In this document: positions 34,390 through 47,339 of the stretch, piece by piece
Position numbering within the stretch: position 1 is the stretch's first letter
Layout of the letters: every line of letters starts with the position of its first letter
Assembly: GCA_022457155.1 (NCBI GenBank)
Contig: JAJGOT010000289.1
Span: forward strand, 1,025,290-1,089,289
From: Cladopsammia gracilis
Lineage: Eukaryota; Cnidaria; Anthozoa; Scleractinia; Dendrophylliidae
DNA length: 64,000 nt
Reading direction: 5' to 3'
The notes under the pieces: model-generated
Database searches by the model: none
Told to the model about the DNA's origin: nothing
Seen by the model: only the letters and a program-made list of their open reading frames with translations
Program-made: the position numbers and the translations under genes

Positions 34390-35525
34390 TATGCTTCCTT
34401 GAATACTGTCTGCAATGTTTTTTAGCTTTAGTGCAATATTTTAATTAAAAGACTGTGTGTCTTTCAACTGTCAAGATGGTTGAAAATGTGTTTTCGACAA
34501 ACTTCCTTCGTGATCAATTATTTAAGAGTGTCACTGTTGAAATTTGAGTTTCTGTCGATAAAGAAAACACTGCTCAGTAGCCTTTATTGAGATGATCACA
34601 ATCTAGGGTGTTAACCGCAGACTCAGGAATAGTTGGAACCACATTGTACAAAGATATCGGAATACTACGAAATCTTAGACATCTTTCTCTTCCAAAAAGG
34701 TTAAAAACAAGTCGTCACTTTTACTTTGGCGTTTTACAATTTGTTTTTTTCTCCCGGGTTTTTAGCAATGTGAGCAACATAGGGTTTTAAGTGCCAGTCC
34801 TTTTATAAAACACTTGGATATGTCCCAGATAACCGATCCTCTTAAAAAATACGAAGTCCGAAAAGCACTTCATTAAATTAAGGAGAAAATATGAGATGTC
34901 AAGACGTCAAGCCGAGACGTTCCAAGCAAAAACTATTATAAGTTAGCATCTAACCTCATGAATTAAAACCCCCAAAAGATGAATGAATTTAATTAAAACT
35001 ATAAGGCAGAGAGCAAGATCAGAGTTGGAGAAGAAAAGGTTAAATCCATGTTCCAGACAGCATTTTATCTCGTTTTTATAATATTAACTTTTTATTGAAA
35101 TTGATGTTTAACAGCAGTATAATTATAAACGGTTTTGGCCGTATTAGTGTCAGTATATTAGGAAAGCCAAACTCTACACTGGGTCAAGTTTTTAAACCGG
35201 CGAGTTTAACTCAGACCCAGTTGAAAAGTATTTAATGGAGTTTTAAACCTGCTCATAACAGGTTCTGACTTACAAGAGCATTCAAATAAGCACCTACATA
35301 ACCGGTTTCAGATAAGAAGGAAAATCTAGTTTTCTTATCCTCACGAAATTTACCAATGAAGATACCGACATATTTACTCTTTCATTTTTTTTTTTGGCAG
35401 ATGCCGTTTTGTTATACAGTGTCAACTATTTTTGTCGTCTATTGTGTCCGATATACAAAAATTGTTATTTGGACATTCAGTTTATATAAAGAAACGACTA
35501 CTCAAAAGGATTCACTCAGTTATCA
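34390..35525. repeat. Partial spacer block in the middle unit
   Basis: Begins inside the block at TACTGTCTGCAATG-like sequence (34404) and continues through the second internal repeat. It then jumps at about 35400 into sequence normally found near the block start. Its empty site at 34476 documents the sequence before the 28856 element inserted. Confidence 0.75.
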
Positions 35526-38500
35526 TGTATACATTCTTTATTATGTTTCCACATAGAATCGACATTGCAAAATTAATTTACACTGCACTTCCCCTAGTTA
35601 AGGAATTAAAAGCTATGGGGGCAAGATAATATATCAGTTGTCTGGTTTGAAAATACGTAAACATCTATCTTTGCGCAGGCCCGAAAATGCCGGCAGATGT
35701 GTTTGCTTTCTTTTTTAAGACAAACAGTCTTTAATTGGTAATTTGAGAGCTACCTGTTTTTACTTTATAGTCGGCGACATTCCTTAATTTAATTCAGCGG
35801 TAAATAAATGAATGAAAACTAAAAAAAAGAGAAGAAAATGCGTTGAAATGACATAAAGATGACGAACATTAAAACAAATATCGTTTCAAAACTTTTATGA
35901 ACGCTGTATTATAGCAATAATTAAAGTATCGGAGGAATAAACCTCATTGGTTGTCATGGTAACAGGGGCCTATCAGAACTGGCATAAATTATTCAAGACT
36001 AATCGACTCAAATGAGTATTGCTGGGGGTTAAGTCCCCTGTTTATTTGGATGTTTTACCTCTCGACAGAAAACAAGGGAGAGAAAAAACGTCCCCTGTGA
36101 AGTAAGTAGAAACTGTATAATTTCTTAGTCTTTCAAACGATCATAATCGATTGCCTGTAAATATTATAAAGAATTGCACGAAGCCCTTGACCAACATATG
36201 CAAACTTGCTTGATGTCGACAATTTTATCTATTTTTTATTTAATTGCAAAACTAACTTAATGCTCTCGTTATGAACATTCCTTTTTATTCTAGCACAATC
36301 TGAATGTGATTATCATAAATAAGTGGGTAGTTTCTTAAAGAGACCGTGGCGCTCGGTTGGTGGAGGAGGGAAACAAGAAAAAAATTTGGCTTTAACAACT
36401 GAGTTGATAACAAAGGTAAATTGGCCACCGTTGGTCACTTACGTTTCAGTGCTAGCTCTTTGTCTGAGCATTCGGTCACTTTTTATTCGTTTTATTCTAA
36501 CGTTTTTCTCATGTTGTTATTTTTTCTTGTTTTTATAACTCTTTATTGTAATTAACGTTGTGACAAAAGTTTAATTATAAAAGGCTTTGGCCGTATTAGA
36601 GTCTGTATTAGTACAGCCAAACTCTGCACCGGGTCGACCTTTTAACCAGCAAAGTCTAACTTAGACCCGTTTTTAAAGCATTTAGTGGAGTTGTAAATTA
36701 AAAACCTGCTTCCAACAGGTTCTGACTCACAAGAGCATTTAAATAAGCACCTACACAACCGACATGAGTTACAAAGGACAGTCTATTTTTCTTGTCCTGC
36801 AATTTCTCCTCACGAATATAACCAAAGAAGATATCAGCATGTGTACTCTTGTTTATCTGTCGTTTTATAATATTTTTTAACAGAGGATGTTGCCATGGCA
36901 ACATACCGCCATAAGAATGGCAAATCTTTTACAATATTTGGGGGTTTTACTCTTTAAGTTTCTCTCAGTGAACATTTTAAAACTTTGCCATGTAGCTTGT
37001 GAAAATGGTTAATGTCCAACATTTTAGAAGGAAAAAAGCATGGTCATTAAGACGGCTTTGGCAACATCAAGCAATTTGGTATATTGAACTATTAAAATGA
37101 ATTTATCTGACGGATGTTGTTTCTTAGAAGGATATGTAAAATGTAGCTTTAATTCGTAACTCGAAATTTGCAAAATTTTTAACTGAAGATCTACCAAAGG
37201 AAATTCGGGAAAATCCGCTGTTGATTTTGCTTTCTTGGCTGTGTACACACATGAAATATGGAGAAAACCTCTTTTTTGTGCGTGATGTCGCGTGAATCAC
37301 TAAAGCTTGCGTTACCAGCGCACGCGGTTATAAAACTAGGGAACCATTGTTTATATGTTTTTAAGTCGATCAGTGCTATATGCCATTTTGACGCTGTTCA
37401 GTTATACTTTAAGCTTTAAGAAAAATACACTTGGATATTTCCAAAACCATGTTTGGCCATGTAAATTTTTTTATCCGATAGTAAAGTAGCCTGTGCGCTC
37501 ATTGTCATGATCGAATAGGACATATATTACGAGAATAAAACCGGCACTCGCTTGTTATTTCAGTACATGGAGCATCGAAACAATCAGATTTGTCATTATG
37601 CGTGTCCAGAATTCAAACAACAAAATGCGAAATTTTATACTTTTTCATTTCGATATAATTCTGCTTTATCAATAGACAAAAGTGACATACTAAGGTGGAG
37701 GATTGTTTTAAATGTGTTGGTCGCAATAAAAATCTATTATACTGGTTTAAAAGAAAGGAAAATTTGTACTTGAAAAATACTTAGAAATATATAGTTTTGG
37801 ATAATTTCAAGGGAAGTATAGTCAGGTTATTTTCTCCTAACCCAAATTGACCCTTTTGACCATACTTTTTAATAATAGTTCATTTAAATATTCTATTTCT
37901 CAAACTGTCTGCAATGTTTTTTAGCTTTAGTTCGTGCAATATTATAATTAAAAGACTGTGTGTCTTTCAACTGTCAAGATTTTTCGACAAACTTCCAGTG
38001 TGATCAATTATTTAAGAGTGCCACTGTTGAAATTTGAATCCAGTTCACGTTTTAAAATTTTCTCTTGATAATTTAGGATGTTAACCACCGACTCAGGAAT
38101 AGTTGGAACCACATTGCACAAAGATATAAATACTAAGAAATCTTGTACATCCTTCTCTTCCAAAAAGGTTAAAAACAAGTCATCACTTTTACTTTGGCGT
38201 TTTACATTTTTTTTTTGGTTTTTAGCAATGTGAGCAACATAGGGTTTTAAGTGCCATAAAACACTTGGATATGTCCCAGATAACCGGTCCCCTTTAAAAA
38301 TACAAAGTCCAAAGCACTTCATCAAAACAAGAGAAAATATGAGATGTGAAGACGTCAAGCCGAGACATCCCGAGCAAAAACTATGATAGCCATAATAACT
38401 GAGCATGTAACCTCATGAATTAAACCCCCAAAAGATGTAAATTCCGTTAAAACTATAAGGCAGAGAGCAAGATCATAGTTGGGCAAGAAAAGGTTAAATC

Positions 38501-38818
38501 CATGTTCCAGACAGTTATTTTATTTTGTTTTTTATAATATTTAACTTTTTATTGCAATTGATCAGTTATAACAGCAGTATAATTATAAACGGTTTTGTCT
38601 GTTTTAGTGTCAGTATATCAGGAAAGCCAAACTCTACACTGGGTCAAGTTTTTAAACCGGCGAGTTTAACTCAGACCCAGTTGAAAAGTATTTAATGGAG
38701 TTTTAAACCTGCTCATAACAGGTTCTGACTTATAAGAGCATTCAAATAAGCACCTGCATAACCGGTTTGAGATAAAAAGGAAAATCTAGTTTTCTTATCC
38801 TCACGAAATTTACCAATG
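35526..38818. repeat. 3.29-kb tandem spacer block, first of a pair
   Basis: The stretch starting GTATACATTCTTTATTATGT at 35526 restarts at 38819, immediately after TTTACCAATGAA. 35526-38818 and 38819 onward are therefore a head-to-tail duplication. The two copies differ by scattered substitutions and small indels only, so the duplication is recent. Confidence 0.85.
38008..38406 (-). pseudogene. Minus-strand frame conserved among spacer blocks, unrecognised
   Basis: The longest version of a frame found in all spacer blocks (132 codons). It contains GDRLSGTYPSVLWHLKPYV and, after a Lys-rich part that falls on a variable T-tract, KDVQDFLVFISLCNVVPTI. The T-tract length differs between blocks (for example 20515-20535, 29545, 38205, 41470), and in most blocks the frame is broken there. 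The second part faintly recalls the FL..LCNTVVP segment of P4-type ATPases, but it is far too short to assign. It is probably an old exon fragment or chance. Confidence 0.18.
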
Positions 38819-41800
38819 AAGTATACATTCTTTATTATGTTTCCACATAGAATCGACATTGCAAAATTAATTTACACTGCACTCCCCCCCGTTAAGGAAT
38901 TAAAAGCTATGGGGGTAAGATGATATATCAGTTGTCTGGTTTGAAAATACGTAAACATCTATCTTTGCGCCCGAAAATGCCGGCAGATGTGTTTGCTTTC
39001 TTTTTTAAGACAAACAGTCTTTAATTGGTAATTTGAGAGCTACCTGTTTTTATTTTATAGTCGGCGACATTCCTTAATTTAATTCAGCGGTAACTAAATG
39101 AATGAAAACTAAAAAAAAGAGAAGAAAATGCGTTGAAATAACATAAAGATGACGAACATTAAAACAAATATCGTTTCAAAACTTTTATGAACGCTGTACT
39201 ATAGCAATAATTAAAGTATCGGAGGAATAAACCTCATTGGTTGTCATGGTAACAGGGGCCTATCAGAACTGGCATAAATTATTCAAGACTAATCGACTCA
39301 AATGAGTATTGCTGGGGGTAAGGCCCCTGTTTATTTGGATGTTTTACCTCTCGACAGAAAACAAAGAAGAGAAAAAACGTCCCCTGTGAAGTAAGTAGAA
39401 ACTGTATAATTTCTTAGTCTTTCAAACGATCATAATCGATTGCGTGTAACAATTATAAAGAATTGCACGAAGCCCTTGACCAACATATGCAAACTTGCTT
39501 GATGTCGACAATTTTATCTATCTTTTATTTAATTGGAAAACTAACTTAATGCTCTCGTTATGAACATTCTTTTTTATTTATTATTCTAGCACAATCTGAA
39601 TGTGATTATCATAAATAAGTGGGTAGTTTCTTAAAGAGACCGTGGCGCTCGGTTGGTGGAGGAGGGAAACAAGACTTTAACAACTGAGTTGATTAGGTAA
39701 ATTGGCCACCGTTGGTCACTTACGTTTCCAGTGCTAGCTCTTCGTCTGAGCATTCGGTCACTTTTTATTCGTTTTATTCTAACGTTTTTCTCATGTTGTT
39801 ATTTTTTCTTGTTTTTATAACTCTTTATTGTAATTAACCGGTTGTGACAAAAGTTTGATTATAAAAGGCTTTGCCGTATTAGAGTCTGTATTAGTACAGC
39901 CAAACTCTGCACCGGGTCGCCTTTTTAACCAGCAAAGTCTAACTTAGACCCGTTTTTAAAGCATTTAGTGGAGTTGTAAATTAAAAACCTGCTTCCAACA
40001 GGTTCTGACTCACAAGAGCATTTAAATAAGCACCTACATAACCGACATGAGTTACAAAGGACAGTCTATTTTTCTTGTCCTGCAATTTCTCCTCACGAAT
40101 ATAACCAAAGAAGATATCAGCATGTGTACTCTTGTTTATCTGTCGTTTTAAAATAATTTTTTTTAACAGAGGATGTTGCCATGGCAACATACCGCCATAA
40201 GAATGGCAAATCTTTTACAATATTGGGGGTTTTATTCTTTAAATTTCTCTCAGTGAACATTTTAAAACTTTGCTATGTAGCTTGTGAAAATGGTTAATGT
40301 CCAACATTTTAGAAGGAAAAAAGCATGGTCATTAAGACGGCTTTGGCAACATCAAGCAATTTGGTATATTGAACTATTAAAATGAATTTATCTGACAGAT
40401 GTTGTTTCTTAGAAGGATGTGTAAAATGTAACTTTAATTCGTAACTCGAAATTTGCAAACTTTTTAACTGAAGATCTACCAAAGGAAATTCGGGAAAATC
40501 CGCCGTTGATTTTGCTTTCTTGGCTGTGTACACACATGAAATATAAAGAAAACCTCTTTTGTGCGTGATGTCGCGTGAATCACTAAAGCTTGCGTTACCA
40601 GCGCACGCGGTTATAAAAAGTCGATCAGTGCTATATGCCATTTTGACGCTGTTCAGTTATACTTTAAGCTTTAAGAAAAATACACTTGGATATTTCCAAA
40701 ACCATGTTTGGCCATGTAATTTTTTTTATCCGATAGTAGAGGAGAATGTGCGCTCATTGTCATGATCGGGGAGGACATTACGAGAATAAAACCGGCACTC
40801 GCTCGTTATTTCAGTACATCAATTGGAGTCTACATGGAGCATGAAAACAATCAGATTTGTCGCTATGCGTGTCCAGAATTCAAACAACAAAATGCGAAAT
40901 TTTATACTTTTTCATTTCGATATAATTCTGCTTTATCAACAGACAAAAGTGACATACTAAGGTGGAGGATTGTTTTAAAAGTGTTGGTCGCAACAAAAAT
41001 ATATTATACTGGTTTAAAAGAAAGGAAAATTTGTACTTGAAAAATACTTAGAAATATATAGTTTTGGATAATTTCAAGGGAAGTATAGTCAGGTCATTTT
41101 CTCCTAACCCAAATTGACCCTTTCGACTATACTTTTTAATAATAGTTCATTTAAGTATTCTATTTCTCAAACTGTCTGCAATGTTTTTTAGCTTTAGTTC
41201 GTGCAATATTATAATTAAAAGACTGTGTGTCTTTCAACTGTCAAGATTTTTCGACAAACTTCCAGTGTGATCAATTATTTAAGAGTGCCACTGTTGAAAT
41301 TTGAATTCAGTTCACGTTTTAAAATTTTCTCTTGATAATTTAGGATGTTAACCACAGACTCAGGAATAGTTGGAACCACATTGCACAAAGATATAAATAC
41401 TAAGAAATCTTGTACATCCTTCTCTTCCAAAAAGGTTAAAAACAAGTCATCATTTTTACTTTGGCGTTTTACAATTTTTTGTTTTTTTGGTTTTTAGCAA
41501 TGTGAGCAACATAGGGTTTTAAGTGCCATAAAACACTTGGATATGTCCCAGATAACCGGTCCCCTTTAAAAATACAAAGTCCAAAGCACTTCATCAAAAT
41601 AAGAGAAAATATGAGATGTGAAGACGTCAAGCCGAGACATCCCGAGCAAAAACTATGAGAGCCATAATAACTGAGCATGTAACCTCATGAATTAAACCCC
41701 CAAAAGATGTAAATTCCGTTAAAACTATAAGGCAGAGAGCAAGATCATAGTTGGGCAAGAAAAAGTTAAATGCATGTTCCAGACAGTTATTTTATTTTGT

Positions 41801-42720
41801 TTTTTATAATATTTAACTTTTTATTGCAATTGATCAGTTATAACAGCAGTATAATTATAAACAGTTTTGTCTGTTTTAGTGTCAGTATATCAGGAAAGCC
41901 AAACTCTACACTGGGTCAACTTTTTAAACCGGCGAGTTCAACTCAGACCCAGTTAAATAGTATTAATGAAGTTGTAAACCTGCTGATAACAGGTTCTGAC
42001 TTACAAGTCAGAGCATTCAAACTAGCACCTGCATAACCTGTTTGAGTTTAAAAGGAAAGTCTAGTTTTCTTATCCTCACGAAATTTACCAATGAAGATAC
42101 CGACATATCTACTCTTTAATTTTTTTTTGGCAGATGCTAATCTTGTGCAATATTTGGTGTTAGGTTGTTCTTCATTATTTAAGTTTTGCTCGGTGGACAG
42201 TTTTTAACTTTGCTATCCGTAAGCTAGCTTGTGAAAACGGTTACGGCCAACATTTTGGAAGGAAAAAAGACATGGTCAGTCATTCAGACGGCTTTGCCAA
42301 TATTGGGCAACTTGGTATAAATTTGAATTGGTATTTATTTATCCGACAGATGTTTTTCTAAGAAGGATATGTGAAATGAAGCTAGCTTTCGTAAATCGAA
42401 ATTTGCCAAGTTTTTAAAAGATCCACCAAAGGAAACTCGGGAAAATCCGCTGTCAATTTTTCTTTTTCGGCCGCGCAGACATTTCAAATATCGAGGAAAA
42501 CCGTTTTTTTGTGCGAGTTCTCGCAAATAATTAAAGCTCGTGTTGTTAGTAGGCTGGGGAAACTCACTTATTCACAGTGTGTGCAAAATGTGCACGCCTG
42601 TGAATCCTGAATACCTTTTTATGAATCCGGAATGTTTATGAATACCTAAGAGTTAGCTCTGGTGCAAAATAGACCATTAGTGAAATGTCTTTCTGTTTAC
42701 TGTCTGTTCACAGCCAAGAA
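38819..42720. repeat. Spacer block, last copy in the middle unit
   Basis: Starts at the duplication junction 38819 and runs into the 5' flank of copy 3. The last part (41000-42720) is closer to the blocks before copies 2 and 4 than to its neighbour, as expected if the gene-proximal part is inherited with the gene. Confidence 0.8.
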
Positions 42721-42927
42721 GTAAACAGAATTTAATATGGAACCTTTGAGCATTGGTCATAATGGTGAAATTTGAGTGAAATAATATTTAAAGTTGTATA
42801 TAATCAGCACTTCACTCATAATTTATCATCGTAAAATCCTCGTATTTGGTTTAGCCCGGGACATCTGCGGAATATATTCGAGGATAAAAAATTAATATTT
42901 AAGTTGTCAGAAAACATACAACTAATT

Positions 42928-42935
42928 ATGCAAAT
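42928..42935 (+). promoter_or_regulatory. Conserved octamer upstream of copy 3
   Basis: ATGCAAAT exactly 165 bp before the ATG, in the shared TAATTATGCAAAT context. Confidence 0.35.
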
Positions 42936-43092
42936 AATATATTCGCAAAATACACTTGGCACTTAGGAAATGTTTGATGTGAAATAATGTTAAAACATTA
43001 AATAAAGACAGTAGTTAAACAGAAAAAACTCCGTTTTGATGCCATGAACAACCTTTCATTTATAGCTTGAGGAAAAGATCCACATTAACAAG

Positions 43093-46000
43093 ATGAATCC
43101 AAGATTTTGGCTGTCATTGGCGTTCCTGATGTCCCGGATTGGTGTTACTAAAGCCGCTGACCAATGCAGTACAGTAGCAGCCTCCATTTATGGGATGTAC
43201 CTTAAAGGCCACACGTTTAAAACATGTCAGGTCGGCTTTCCGGAAGAGTGTTATTTAAAGTGCGAGGAGGAGCCCAGATGTCAGAGCTACAACGTCGTTA
43301 TAGGACAAAATCTGTGCGAGTTAAACTCAAGAACAAAGGAAGCCAGGCCTGAAGACTTCATACCACATCCACGCCGTTTCTACATGAAACGCCCAAACCG
43401 AGGTACATTTCATTGAGGGGTTATTACTCAGTAGTCATACTACACAAACATTCATTGGACTCGTCACACACTCCTTTTGGCTTGGAAGAACGATTGCGTG
43501 ACGGGTGACAAGAAGCCCAAAGGAAGTAATACATTCACATACCATGTGCATTTTTCAGTTTGTGTCAGGCAGTCCACCCTCCTCTTCCGAATAACTACCA
43601 CTGCTAAAGAGAACAATTGATGCAATCCAAAGGTGACCTGTAGAACGTTGGGCGCTTTCAATCAGTCATATTATCCCTTAGTAATGATTGGATTGAATCA
43701 CGTCTTAAAAGCTGCCCCAACAGACATTTTTATATCACTTAACCACAAGAAACTTTCGGAAATCATAACTTTATCCTCCAGTGTGGCCTTTGTCTACAAC
43801 TACTGAAAGCTTGCACATGAGAAAAAAAAACAGACATGGAACAACTAGTTATTTAATAATATGACCGGCTGTATGCAATTGAAAATTTAACTGGGTATTT
43901 AACCTATTAAATAAACAGTTCTGCAACTTTCTTTATTTTTTTCATTCAGCACCACTGGGTTCCATTCCCGAACTTCCTGCTGAATCTTGCAACGAAATCA
44001 AGGCGAGTGAAGGAGATGAAATGGTAAACAAGGATTATTGGATATACTCAGATGAAAATGCTGGCAACGCTATCCTGGCTCGATGTGAAGGTACAGTATT
44101 TATCTTCTTCACGTCATGTCATATCATGTTTATGTTAAGTTTTGTTCAGTTAAGTTAAGTTTAGTTATATGTTTGGTTGTGCTGTGTTGTTTATGCCATG
44201 GATGCCATGTCCATTCCAATTCACGTTATTTCTTTTCATTCCACTTTATGTCATTTCATTTCATTTCATTTAAACTCATCTGACGTCACCTCCTCCACCC
44301 ACGTTTCCTAGCTTGAAAAATTGTCTCGCCCCTTGAATGTTTACGCTGAATAGATCACTCACGTGTCGCAGCCTAAAAAGTTACCTCGCCTTCTTCATGT
44401 TTCTGGTATTGTAGGGTCACTTACGCTGGATAGATCACCTATGTGTCACAGCTTAAAAAGGTTACCTCGCTTTCTACATGTTTCTGGTATCGTAGGGTCA
44501 GTCACGCTGGATAGATCACCAACGTGTCGCAGCTGAAAAACTTACCCCGTCTCCTGCATGCTTCTGGTATAGTAGGGACAGTCACGCTGGATAGGTCATT
44601 CATTTCATTTAAATTCATCTGACGTACGTTTCCTAGCTTGAAAAGTTTCCTCGCCTTCTGCATGTTTCTGGTATAGTATGTTCAGTCACGCTGGATGGTC
44701 ACCAACGTTTTCTAGCTTGAAAATTTGCCTCGCCTTCTGCATGTTTCTGGTATAGTATGTTCACTTACGCTGGATAGATCACCCACGTGTCCTAGCTTGA
44801 AAAGTTTCCTCGCCTTCTGCATGTTTCTGGAATAGTAGGGTCAGTCACGCTTGATAGGTCATCCACGTGTCCTCGTTTGAAAAGTTGCAACACACACTGA
44901 ACAAGAGATAGAGTAATACAAGATATCCAATGTTGTGCGAGTTACGATGGGCGTTGTTAGTACGGCTGAGGCTATCGTCAGGACAGATGCTGTTGTTTTC
45001 AGAGCACGAAGATAATCATGTTATCCTGATTGAAGCACAACAACCAATCATCACGGTAGGGTCGTACCTCTCATAAACCTCTATTTTCATTGGCCGTTCT
45101 AAAACAGTACCTGCTATTGTTTATAGGGATAGGGGCATTGTTTAGGTCATTCATCTATTGTTTTGGTGAGCCAATAAAACAACTCGTTCAAAAGAGGTAC
45201 GACATGACCCAATCATCAGGTACCACAGTATATTTATGAGGATGGCAAGATAGAGCTTGGGAACAAAGTGGATGTCAACTACAAATTACGAGGAGACTGT
45301 TGACTAAAGTGTAACAAGTCTGTTGATATTTAATTACTCATGCGCAAAGCGCAAGAGTTAAAAAATGGCCTTCGTTTTTCTTTTATTTTTTTTGTGTCGG
45401 CATTTTGCATGCAATTTTATGCACGCATATTTTAGTGTACGCGAACTCGCCCCTGCCTCCCCCAGAAAGTTATTTCTGTCCCCTATTGTTATAAACGGCT
45501 TCAAGAAGGTTAAATCAATAAGAATTCGTCTACTGCGCACACGTTTTTGTTTTAGGGGGGACTAGAGAGAACCGGTTTGTCACTCGGAGAAGACTATCAT
45601 CAGATTTCAAACAAAAATGTCCGCTTCTGTACTCCACTCTTCAATTTTTCAGACGTTCATTTTCCATTACCAGAATGTAAACACGCCTTTTAAGACTTCG
45701 AAATGGAAAGAAAGTCTTTAAGACGATTTGTATGCCTTTGAAGTGGCGGTTAGAGAGCTGAAAAAGATGGAATCTTCCTGTGAGGATCAACATCCATTTG
45801 TCACAAAGCGGGACATGTCTTCCTTCAGAATTCGTACTCGAAGCGCGAAGCGGCAGACTTTACTAAGAATTTTCAAGCATTCCTGGAAAACTACGGTAAA
45901 GAAAATAACATTTTTGAATGTCCATTTACTTTGTAAGAAACATTTCATAGACTGTTTCTTTGTGTTGCGTTAAAAAAATATTTAGAAAACTCGGCCACAC

Positions 46001-47296
46001 GAGAAATTCTCCGACTTGTGCTAAACATATTTGCTTGCGTTGCCGACAGTTTCCTCGATGCGGTAATTAAACGCGTTTTGCTCTTGAGACTAAACTAATA
46101 GATATTTGAATAAAACTTTCCACTGAGAGAATTCGTTGACCTTTTCCTGTGTAAAGGCAAATTGCGATCAAACTTGTTCGAATGTTTTCTTCGTGAAGCC
46201 AATAATCACGGTAAAGGAACGCTAGTAAATATAATTAAATAATGCGCTTTCTGAAATAAAGTTTGCTTTCATTAACATCTGATTCAGACGTGTTATTAAA
46301 AATGGCAACAAAACTAAGCGGTGTTCCACCAGACGCCCTGAAGGTAAACTGTGACTCTTAAGCCGAAATTCTTAACAGGCGTTTATGTCAGGCCACTCTA
46401 AGATCAAACTACCTTACATAGGGACTAAAGGACTGCAACAACCACACGATGGTACTTCTATTCCCAGTTACAGGAAACGTTCTGAATCAAGAAACTTTTC
46501 GAATCAGGAAACTTTTCGAATCAAGTAGGCAGCAGTATATACTCTAATTAATACTAGATCAGTAACCAGGCTTTTCGAAGACAGATTTTGCAATTTCGAT
46601 TTCCCATGCTCCTCTTGGGGTTGATAAATATGTGACGTCGTATAACGTCATCTGACATTTCATTTTATGTCATATCATGTAATATCATTTCATGTCATGC
46701 CATGTTACAGTTTGGAATACTTAGCCATTCCATGGCCTCTGCGAAACAAGCGCACACCCAACTGCACCGACCTTGCGTTGCTTTTGGTAATAAAGGATGA
46801 TGCTGTTTTGTCGTTTTCCTTTTTAGGCATCTGGCATAAGATGAACACAGATCCTGTTTGTTTTGGAGCTCGAAATGACAAATATGGCGCCTTTAGCGTC
46901 ACAAAGGCTGGGCGTGTCAACACAATGAAGCTCGTTCACAAATCAGGTTCGATACGCTGCAACAAAGTTGACCCTGACTCCTACTGGGGCTGCACTTGGT
47001 CGGGATACAAAAATAAGCTGATGACAATCATCACAAATGTGAACAAAGAGGCCCTTTTGCCACCCGTCGTAGACTTGGAAGGATTTTCTAGTGGATCAGG
47101 AACCAACAAACACTTTTATCGTCTTGACGGGACTGGCCACAAATCACCAGAGCTGGTTTTTTGTAACCTTTCAAGTCCACTGTCTTTGTCTCGCAACCAG
47201 GAGTTGCAAGTTTGGTATGGACAGGACTGGATAGACTTTTCTGAGGACAGCAATAATGGTACAACTTGCGTCGATGTGTACGTCTGGTATGTTTGA
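43093..47296 (+). CDS. Secreted PAN/Apple-domain protein, copy 3 (type A'), three exons
   Basis: Exons 43093-43402, 43950-44090 and 46827-47296 give 306 codons plus stop, with the same junction phases. Exon 1 has the type-A markers (STVAAS, PEECYLK) plus GVTKAADQC in place of GLTKAAGQC. The acceptor of exon 2 is CATTCAG instead of CATGCAG. In exon 3 two cysteines found in copies 1 and 2 are missing: SGC has become SG-SG, with one codon added (near 47094-47099), and DC has become DF (TTT at 47237-47239). The other four exon 3 cysteines remain, so the loss is of an even number. The frame is otherwise intact and probably functional. Introns contain the 81-bp minisatellite and the dispersed repeats seen in copy 1. 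Confidence 0.87.
44300..44890. repeat. Degenerate about 81-bp minisatellite in intron 2 of copy 3
   Basis: Colinear with 3150-3645, but with about one extra unit (44490-44590, containing CACCAACGTGTCGCAGCTGA). This is an array length change after the A/A' duplication. Confidence 0.75.
45054..45208. mobile_element. 155-bp MITE with about 10-bp target duplication in intron 2 of copy 3
   Basis: CCAATCATCA is present on both sides (45044-45053 and 45209-45218) and only once at the corresponding place in copy 1 (3801-3810). Near the ends GTCGTACCTCT (45061-45071) is inverted as AGAGGTACGAC (45193-45203). A 9-10 base duplication is typical of Mutator-like elements; that class is inference. This is a clean, copy-specific insertion. 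Confidence 0.88.
45338..46666. repeat. Dispersed repeat and remainder of intron 2, copy 3
   Basis: Colinear with 3929-5261. An 81-codon frame at 45728-45973 is open here but broken in copy 1, so it is not supported as a gene. A small local duplication, CTTTTCGAATCA, lies at 46494-46521. Confidence 0.45.
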
Positions 47297-47339
47297 ACAT
47301 CAACAGCCATGGCGCGGAAATAGAAAGCAAACTTGTAAT

